64,000 nucleotides of DNA from Halioglobus sp. Lineage in GTDB: Bacteria; Pseudomonadota; Gammaproteobacteria; Pseudomonadales; Halieaceae. The notes under the pieces are model-generated. The model worked only from the letters and a program-made list of their open reading frames with translations, was not told where the DNA came from and did no database searches. The stretch spans positions 62,001-126,000 of the forward strand of contig PABK01000060.1 in the NCBI GenBank assembly GCA_002699145.1, given 5' to 3'. Positions 61,201-64,000 of the stretch are shown here, piece after piece. Every line of letters starts with the position of its first letter. Within the stretch, counting starts at the first letter, position 1. The translations under genes and the position numbers were made by a program.

Positions 61201-61351
61201 TGCCCTCGGTGGAGTAGAGCAGCAGGCCGGAGTCGAAAGGGCCTGCCGCGTGGGCGGGGCCAGCGGGTGCCAGTACGGCGGGCAGCGATGCGGCGCAGAG
61301 TGCCAGCGCGGCCGCCAGCGCTGTGCGTGGCGCGAAACGGGTGGGGAACAT
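58202..61351 (-). CDS. Large exported PQQ-like propeller protein with Cys-rich DUF4215 repeat
   Basis: This 1049-residue secreted protein has a signal peptide (ALAAALALCAASLPAVLAPA) ending at HAA. Its first part is NHL/SMP-30-like (GLSTYSGIALAPNGNLYIAT). A PQQ-type eight-bladed propeller follows (about 390-900; GEEIWRFTAGSG, DGRVFFSMDVNDVATGKGGF, CGNVWSSPAVDESRGLLYFA). Near the C-terminus a myxobacterial-type cysteine repeat reads NGLVDPAEQCDDGNATDGDG, with several Cys around it. No heme motif was found. It may bind PQQ outside the cell or only use the fold structurally. GGAGG lies before the ATG. It is convergent with the Rieske gene. Confidence 0.82.
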   Translation of the reverse strand: MFPTRFAPRTALAAALALCAASLPAVLAPAGPAHAAGPFDSGLLLYSTEGNRLRRYDVDTIGSTLVEDILIERASLDPVTGRDSNGIICAIPDGSGRFVLGEDTGQPDTPAGWGVFSADGVQEGKLTATYQTSGAEPFGCAFDDRARLFTTDVGSQAVGSANGQLILWFPPYDVFPGEPLAYPNAEISNNFCKIAVDIGTAGQPVIDDQGRVYVTSSGGLSVLRFSPPFPTGPDAQGGCGASDAQGSPLAEQVTREVFLPPDGLSTYSGIALAPNGNLYIATNLTGTIAEYNPDGTRVRKILDPGPFAGLPIASGNPQSLAVAPDGTIYYADLDLQGTLPAVGPGPNGKVRRITFSDGEAPNPPQIVREGLAFPDGVAILPGNLEPLSEWRTYAGSYDRLFYNPDEQVITQANVHLLQRAWQFPTDAIITASPSVAAVNLPGEGPTQVVYFQSWDYSVYALRLLDGSLVWEVQTVEQPGASFPSSGSVDVTRIDGRDVVFVGAGQIMYALDAVDGEEIWRFTAGSGCHDRYGNHPGLCGFSGERNQIESSPAVVDGRVFFSMDVNDVATGKGGFYGLDARSGRMDWYFDLETGATCRPLPGDDIRKFDGYHTETELDLPAGFLASRPGCDFDRSTTGCGNVWSSPAVDESRGLLYFASSNCDTDDDPATPAPGPQMPPFDEAIIALDYDGDPAWRWRPREVDNEDLAFGAAPNLFSIDFAGAEREVLGVGNKDGTYYVLARDGVNEVNGVAWNDTDPSALPYWTRNVVPGGDIGGIIATAAVDQDRRRIYFSTAPGSNAANGPPSAPQRPTMHALDMDSGAVVWDNAADTDAFASFAPTSAVPGLVFAGQVPFAILRAYNTEGDDGTLLSRYNLGNSALASAPAFVDGLLLVGGGIGTRTRTGSGPSDIAAGTPSPLTALCVPGTPRCNICQNGLVDPAEQCDDGNATDGDGCSARCQTESFQLYTGSGAGGRVSFIVDGQFFALDTYAGQSPADLAAASAALINSNAALGERGVSAQSRDKLFYTNAVLTGVTSEDPGISVTQVPPGC

Positions 61352-61633
61352 GTCGCCTCCGGCGACGCGAGGTCGCGAATCTTATATAGTTGCTTCGGGC
61401 GCGTACCCCTGATGCTAGACAAGGTATTGACGCTATGTCAAAAAACGCGGGGCTGTTGTGAGCGGTGTCACAGAATCATGCGCAATGCCGCGCTGGCCGG
61501 GCCCGGCCGGTGGTGCGCCTGCCCGTGGAGCACTGGACTGGCCGGTATCTCCCGGCGATCGTGATGCACGGCGCCGGCACCGGGCTCGGACGATGCGCCT
61601 GCCAGGTATCGATGCAGACACAAGGAGAACCCA

Positions 61634-63043
61634 ATGACACAACCGTTTCCCGACAACGTCTTCCTGCGTGGACCCATGGGGCCCAGCGGCGTGGAGTGCG
61701 ACGCCCCGGACCTCGTCATCCAGGGGGAGCTACCGGCGGATCTGGAGGGCGTGTACTTTCGCAACGGCCCCGACCCCCTCTACCCGCCGCGGGACGGCGA
61801 CGAGTACCACTGGTTTCACGGAGACGGCATGATCCAGCGTTTCGAGTTCGCCGCTGGGCGGGTGTCCTGGCGCAACCGCTGGGTGCGCACGGAAAAGTAC
61901 GCGCTGGAGCGCGCCGCCGGTGAGTCCCTGTTCGGTGTGCTGGGCAACCCGCTGAAGGCCGACCCGGCGGTGGCCAGTGAACACTACAACACGGCGAACA
62001 CCCACGTGGTCTGGCACGGCGGGCGCCTGCTGGCCCTGATGGAGGGCACCATCGCTGTCGAGCTGCAGGCGGACACGCTGGACACGGTGGGCAACTTCGA
62101 TTTCGACGGGCAGGTCGACGGCCCGATCACTGCCCACCCCAAGTTCGACCACGCTACGGGCGAGATGATTTTCTTCGGCAACCAGGCGCGCGGCCCGTTC
62201 AGCGAGTTCCTGCGCCTGAACATCGCCGACCGCGACGGCAGGCTGGTGAAGAGCGAAATGATCCAGGCGCCCTTTCCGTCCTTCGCCCACGACTTTTTCG
62301 TCACCGAACACTACGTGGTGTTTCCGGTCTACCCGCTGGTGTTCAGCCTCGAGCGCGCCATGAAAGGCGGCCTGCCCATGGCCTGGGAACCCGAGCGCGG
62401 TGCGCACTTCGGCGTCCTGCCGCGCAACGGCAGCGCGGCGGACGTGCAATGGTTCGACATGGAGGCGCGCTGGAGCTTTCACATGGTCAATGCCTGGGAG
62501 GACAACGGCGTCATCAAGGTCGACGTGTGCGCCTCCAACGGCACCAACTTCGCCCCCATGGCGGATGGCAGGATGGCGGACCCCGCGATCGGCCTGCAGC
62601 CGCGCCTGCGGCGCTGGACCATCGACCCCGCCGCCGGCAGCAAGGCGGTGTCCGAGGAGATACTGGATGGCGACAGCAGCGGCGAGTTCCCGCGCACCGA
62701 TGACCGCTATATGACGCGGCCCTACCGGCACGCCTACCTTGCCGGCAGCAGTGGCGAGGCCATGGCGTTCGACCAGCTACTGCACTACGACGTGCAGAGC
62801 GGCCGTTGCGTTCGCTGGGGCGACGGCAGTTACCTGCTGGGAGAGCCGATCCTGGCGCCTCGCGGCGAGGACGCCGATGAGGGGGAGGGCTACCTGCTCA
62901 ACCTGGCCTACAACCGGTCCACCGCGCTGTCTGAGCTGCTGGTGCTGGATGCGACGGACGTCGCCGCCGGGCCGCTGGCGCGCGTGATGCTGCCGTTGCG
63001 CATCCCCATGGGCTTCCACGGCTCCTGGATCGGGGCGAGCTGA
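61634..63043 (+). CDS. Carotenoid oxygenase (RPE65/CCD) family protein
   Basis: This 469-residue non-heme iron dioxygenase cleaves a double bond in carotenoids, retinoids or stilbene/lignin-like compounds. The four iron-binding His lie in ITAHPKFD, FAHDFFVTEHYVVF, WSFHMVNAWED and GFHGSWIGAS, as expected for the seven-bladed propeller. The N-terminus PADLEGVYFRNGPDPLYPP is typical. AAGGAGA lies 6 bases before the ATG. There is no signal peptide. It ends 6 bases before the convergent HAD gene. Carotenoid production would be usual in a light-exposed marine bacterium, but biosynthesis genes are not in this window. Confidence 0.93.
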   Translation: MTQPFPDNVFLRGPMGPSGVECDAPDLVIQGELPADLEGVYFRNGPDPLYPPRDGDEYHWFHGDGMIQRFEFAAGRVSWRNRWVRTEKYALERAAGESLFGVLGNPLKADPAVASEHYNTANTHVVWHGGRLLALMEGTIAVELQADTLDTVGNFDFDGQVDGPITAHPKFDHATGEMIFFGNQARGPFSEFLRLNIADRDGRLVKSEMIQAPFPSFAHDFFVTEHYVVFPVYPLVFSLERAMKGGLPMAWEPERGAHFGVLPRNGSAADVQWFDMEARWSFHMVNAWEDNGVIKVDVCASNGTNFAPMADGRMADPAIGLQPRLRRWTIDPAAGSKAVSEEILDGDSSGEFPRTDDRYMTRPYRHAYLAGSSGEAMAFDQLLHYDVQSGRCVRWGDGSYLLGEPILAPRGEDADEGEGYLLNLAYNRSTALSELLVLDATDVAAGPLARVMLPLRIPMGFHGSWIGAS

Positions 63044-63049
63044 CCTGGC

Positions 63050-63700
63050 CTAGTTGCCGCCGAGCAGGGCGTCCAGTTCGGCGATGGTGGCCGCCAAATC
63101 CGGCACCACGGTGAGCGCCTGCATGCCGACGGCGCGCGCCGCCTCGACATTGGCGTGGTAGTCGTCGAGGAACACGGTCTCTTCCGGGGCAATACCCTCA
63201 AGCTGCTCCAGTGCGATGGCGAAGATACGTGGGTCGGGCTTGCGCACCCCGACGGCGCTGGAGTCGACGACGAAGTCGAACAGTTCGTCTACCGGGATGA
63301 GCCCGCGCCAGCCATCGCCGAATTCCGCCACGTTGTTGGTGACCAGGCCGGTGGGGTAGCCGTCGCGTTTCAGCTCGCGCACGCGCTCCACCAGGGCCTG
63401 CCGTTCACCGGCGCCGGCGTTGTTGCCCGCCATGCGCATGAACAGGTCGTAGATATCGATCTCAAGGTCCCGCGCCCGGCCCTGCTCGAGGATGAGCTCC
63501 CGGGCGCGCTCCATGCTGATCTCCCCCCGCTCGAGCTGGTGCCAGGGGTGGTCGCCGTCGTTCTCGTAGGAGCCGAAGACAATCTCGGTGACCTGTGCGG
63601 CGCCGATACCCAGGTCCTCGCCGTAGGCGTTGACCGCGTGGAACGGCGAGTCGGTAAAGACACCGCCAAAGTCGAACAGTACGGCGCGGATGGCGCTCAT
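63050..63700 (-). CDS. HAD-superfamily hydrolase (epoxide-hydrolase N-terminal-like)
   Basis: This 216-residue haloacid-dehalogenase-fold hydrolase has nucleophile Asp10 in VLFDFGGVFTDS. The usual second Asp is Gly, as in the ACAD10/soluble epoxide hydrolase N-terminal group. Later motifs are GLVTNNVAEF, VGVRKPDPRIF (Lys) and VFLDDYHANVEAA (acidic pair). It probably acts as a phosphatase on an organic phosphate. AAGGAG upstream overlaps the stop region of the TonB-dependent receptor gene, so the two form an operon. Confidence 0.9.
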   Translation of the reverse strand: MSAIRAVLFDFGGVFTDSPFHAVNAYGEDLGIGAAQVTEIVFGSYENDGDHPWHQLERGEISMERARELILEQGRARDLEIDIYDLFMRMAGNNAGAGERQALVERVRELKRDGYPTGLVTNNVAEFGDGWRGLIPVDELFDFVVDSSAVGVRKPDPRIFAIALEQLEGIAPEETVFLDDYHANVEAARAVGMQALTVVPDLAATIAELDALLGGN

Positions 63701-63713
63701 CTTCAGTTTCTCC

Positions 63714-64000
63714 TTACAGCGCGCCGAAACGATAACTGATGTCCACCCCGTAGGTGCGCGGCGGCGCGTAGATATAGCCGGTAGTGCGCGCCACGCCGAC
63801 GGTGGGCACGCCGCCGCGCAGGTGGTCGTCGATGTCGGTGATGTTCTTCACCCAGGCGACGACGGTGGTGCGCTCATCAGGTGCCCGCCAGGTCAGGCGC
63901 GCGTCGTAGAAAGTTTCGGAGGGGATGGTCACCTTGTCCGCCACCTCGAAGCTGGGTCGGTCGAAGCCGCCGTAAATTTCGTCGGAGTAGCGTAGCACGA
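63714..64000 (-). CDS. TonB-dependent receptor, C-terminal fragment (runs off the window)
   Basis: The last 95 or so residues of an outer-membrane TonB-dependent receptor are present, and the start lies beyond the window. The beta-barrel pattern of alternating residues (DARLTWRAPDERTTVVAWVK, then NITDID) and the final strand YGVDISYRF are characteristic. It imports an iron chelate or other large ligand through the outer membrane. Its stop codon overlaps the ribosome site of the HAD hydrolase gene. Confidence 0.88.
   Translation of the reverse strand, partial: VLRYSDEIYGGFDRPSFEVADKVTIPSETFYDARLTWRAPDERTTVVAWVKNITDIDDHLRGGVPTVGVARTTGYIYAPPRTYGVDISYRFGAL

Overview
The window is a GC-rich (roughly 65%), densely coded chromosomal stretch with about 47 protein genes on both strands and no rRNA, tRNA, CRISPR array, transposase or integrase that I can see. 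A Bfd/Bfr pair with Fur-box-like sites, an FNR-type regulator with the C-x2-C-x5-C cluster, a photolyase beside a YbgA-type (DUF523+DUF1722) gene, a TonB-dependent receptor, and a P450, a Rieske oxygenase and a carotenoid oxygenase together suggest a free-living, probably marine, aerobic gammaproteobacterium. The OM60/NOR5 (Halieaceae) type is my best guess. This is inference from gene content only.

Layout. 0.3-9 kb: amphi-Trp protein, APH-like kinase, tyrosine phosphatase, DUF900 hydrolase, an orphan FixJ-type response regulator and a very large subtilisin-like protease. 9-14 kb: MFS efflux pump, NAD-binding TrkA-like membrane protein, cytochrome P450 and PQQ sugar dehydrogenase. 14.3-15.2 kb: bfd and bfr, each with its own promoter and Fur-like site. 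15.3-20.6 kb: DUF1800/DUF1501 exported pair, then an ECF sigma / anti-sigma-like / Spy-like periplasmic protein / unknown operon. 20.6-33.3 kb: anchored cytochrome c-propeller-DUF1080 protein, a KARI-like reductase with a BASS transporter, acyltransferase, amidohydrolase, DUF3604, phytase-esterase propeller and sulfotransferase. 33.3-40.6 kb: a likely light/photodamage island (photolyase, PNPOx-like protein, sirtuin, TIGR01777 epimerase, YbgA-like protein, sigma factor, MerR regulator). 40.7-46.7 kb: heme-propeller protein, quinoprotein dehydrogenase, FNR and another propeller protein. 46.7-58.2 kb: molybdopterin oxidoreductase, acyl-CoA ligase, then a minus-strand operon running from a four-domain fusion enzyme through a truncated VOC gene to a second acyl-CoA ligase interrupted by an in-frame TGA. 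A Rieske oxygenase is divergent from it. 58.2-64 kb: PQQ-type propeller protein, carotenoid oxygenase, HAD hydrolase and the C-terminus of a TonB-dependent receptor.

The most unusual locus is 51.4-58.2 kb. One polypeptide appears to join an FGGY sugar kinase, a D-2-hydroxyacid dehydrogenase, an SCP2-like lipid-binding domain and a class II aldolase. It sits beside acyl-CoA ligases and a Rieske oxygenase, which suggests a catabolic route for a hydrophobic, perhaps terpenoid or steroid-like, substrate. Its operon partners show decay: a 51-residue VOC fragment and a Trp-to-stop change in the ligase. Other notable features are a KARI homologue that has kept its metal-ligand pattern but seems to have lost the catalytic His, and eight beta-propeller proteins in 64 kb, several of them quinoproteins or heme proteins. 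There is also a complete ECF-sigma module with its likely periplasmic sensor, and a sirtuin gene whose promoter places transcription start at or next to its GTG codon.
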